From Rhodococcus sp. IEGM 1381 (lineage in GTDB: Bacteria; Actinomycetota; Actinomycetes; Mycobacteriales; Mycobacteriaceae), in the NCBI RefSeq assembly GCF_030056795.1, contig NZ_JASHKQ010000013.1, positions 1 through 64,000 of the forward strand: DNA of 64,000 bases. The letters run 5' to 3'. Shown piece by piece: positions 63,263 to 64,000 of the stretch; the first letter of the stretch is position 1, and each line of letters starts with the position of its first letter. The translations under genes and the position numbers were made by a program. The notes beneath the pieces were generated by a model. That model was given only the letters and a program-made list of their open reading frames with translations, searched no databases and was not told the DNA's origin.

Positions 63263-64000
63263 TCAGGTTTGTTCCCGGCGGTGCTGATCGAGGCGCGAAG
63301 GCGATTCGAGCTGCGCTCGGAGGAACGCCCTTTCGGCCGGCGACGGGTCGAGAGTCAGAGCGGTCGTTCGTGCACTTCTGGCCTCCTCCACCCGGCCGAG
63401 TCGATCCAGCATCGCAGCTCGACAGGCATGCCAGAGATAGTGCCCGGACAGCGAGTCGATGGCGTCGAGGGCATCGAGTCCGGCGGCAGGACCCTGGCTT
63501 TCCCCAACGGCCACACCTCGGTTCAGTGCCACGATCGGTGTGTTCTCGACGACGGCAAGCGCGTCGTACAGCACGACGATCCGAGACCAGTCGGTGTCGG
63601 CGTAGGTCGCCGCACAGGAGTGACATGCTGCGATGGCTGCCTGAAAGGTGTAACGGCTCGGCCGAGAGTCGTTGCGACGCAATGCACTGTTCATCAACCG
63701 TGTGCCCTCTTCGATCGCCTCTCGATTCCAGCGGGATCTGTCCTGATCCTCGAGCCTGACCAGGCCGCCCGTTTCATCGGTCCTCGTGGCCCGGCGCGAG
63801 TCCGTGAACAGCATGAGTGCCAGCAGACCTCGAAGTGACGGCTCGTCCGGCATGAGGTCGATCATCAGGCGGGCCAACCGAAGTGCCTCGTCACATAGTT
63901 GAGGCCGCACCAGCGTCTCGCCGCCGAGATGGCCGGCAGTGAACATCAGGTACACCGTGGTGGCCACCGCGTCGAGTCGCTGCGGTAACTCCGCCGAATC
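63263..64000 (-). CDS. ECF RNA polymerase sigma factor, ECF42-like, 3' part
   Basis: The last ~245 residues are visible and the 5' end lies beyond the window. The text starts ELPQRLDAVATTVYLMFTAG, then DEALRLARLMIDLMPDEPSL, LALMLFTDSRRATRTDETGG, VRLEDQDRSRWNREAI, YTFQAAIAACHSCAATYADT and VALNRGVAVGESQGPAAGLD. This is the long C-terminal TPR-like extension (DUF6596) of ECF42 sigma factors, which takes the place of an anti-sigma factor. The sigma2 and sigma4 regions are outside. Such factors are usually encoded beside a YCII/DGPF-domain protein, expected to the right of this window. Confidence 0.88.
   Translation of the reverse strand, partial: DSAELPQRLDAVATTVYLMFTAGHLGGETLVRPQLCDEALRLARLMIDLMPDEPSLRGLLALMLFTDSRRATRTDETGGLVRLEDQDRSRWNREAIEEGTRLMNSALRRNDSRPSRYTFQAAIAACHSCAATYADTDWSRIVVLYDALAVVENTPIVALNRGVAVGESQGPAAGLDALDAIDSLSGHYLWHACRAAMLDRLGRVEEARSARTTALTLDPSPAERAFLRAQLESPSRLDQHRREQT

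Noticed and set aside
63111-63626. 171-codon minus-strand frame over the sigma factor gene
   Set aside because: Only its last 45 codons lie outside the sigma gene, and the rest is an out-of-frame shadow; the short end is listed separately with low confidence.

Overview
The window looks like a chromosomal segment of a high-GC, mycolic-acid-type actinomycete, most likely Rhodococcus or a close relative. This rests on codon use, frequent GTG/TTG starts, a SAM-IV riboswitch, an MfpA-type pentapeptide protein, and a gene order that, from memory, runs parallel to Mycobacterium tuberculosis roughly from Rv3366 down to Rv3302c. No rRNA, tRNA, CRISPR array, insertion sequence or prophage was found.

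The conserved backbone, left to right, is trmL (3.4-3.9 kb), mfpA, folD with its DUF3017 neighbour, metX/metY, xth, trpS, yhjD, dacB, the sdhCDAB operon (32.6-36.0 kb), cdd, deoA, add, an Rv3311-like acidic protein, upp, a phosphohexomutase, punA, two M20 amidohydrolases, a gamma-glutamylcyclotransferase-like gene, lpdA and glpD. It covers methionine synthesis, one-carbon metabolism, respiration, nucleoside salvage and glycerol-3-phosphate oxidation.

Accessory blocks interrupt this backbone. At 0.1-0.85 kb are head-to-head remnants of an HxlR regulator and an SDR. At 11.3-16.2 kb a two-component system is followed by a polytopic membrane protein, two tandem small membrane proteins and a second YidC/Oxa1 insertase. 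At 20.8-23.9 kb two secreted or anchored Asp-rich proteins flank a second two-component system and share a near-identical inverted-repeat motif upstream. At 24.0-32.4 kb a polyol/inositol-type catabolic cluster has a divergent LacI regulator, and an orphan sugar-binding lipoprotein and a broken acyl-CoA dehydrogenase lie beside it. At 37.9-45.3 kb a putrescine/amine-type catabolic cluster (Lrp regulator, aminotransferase, aldehyde dehydrogenase, FAD oxidase, universal stress protein, permease) sits between deoA and add. At 47.9-50.1 kb is a compact type VII secretion-like cassette with a WxG-NlpC/P60 protein.

Regulation visible in the sequence includes a SAM-IV aptamer followed by a previously unlisted Cys-rich leader ORF ahead of metYX, a candidate iron box before a siderophore-binding lipoprotein, several strong terminator hairpins, and about ten genes whose start codon follows a TANNNT box by 6-8 bases, which suggests leaderless transcripts. 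Four genes are broken: the HxlR/SDR pair, an acyl-CoA dehydrogenase cut by an in-frame TGA, and a TrmO-like gene with an internal deletion. The right edge cuts an ECF sigma factor gene and the left edge cuts a probable DUF222/HNH gene.
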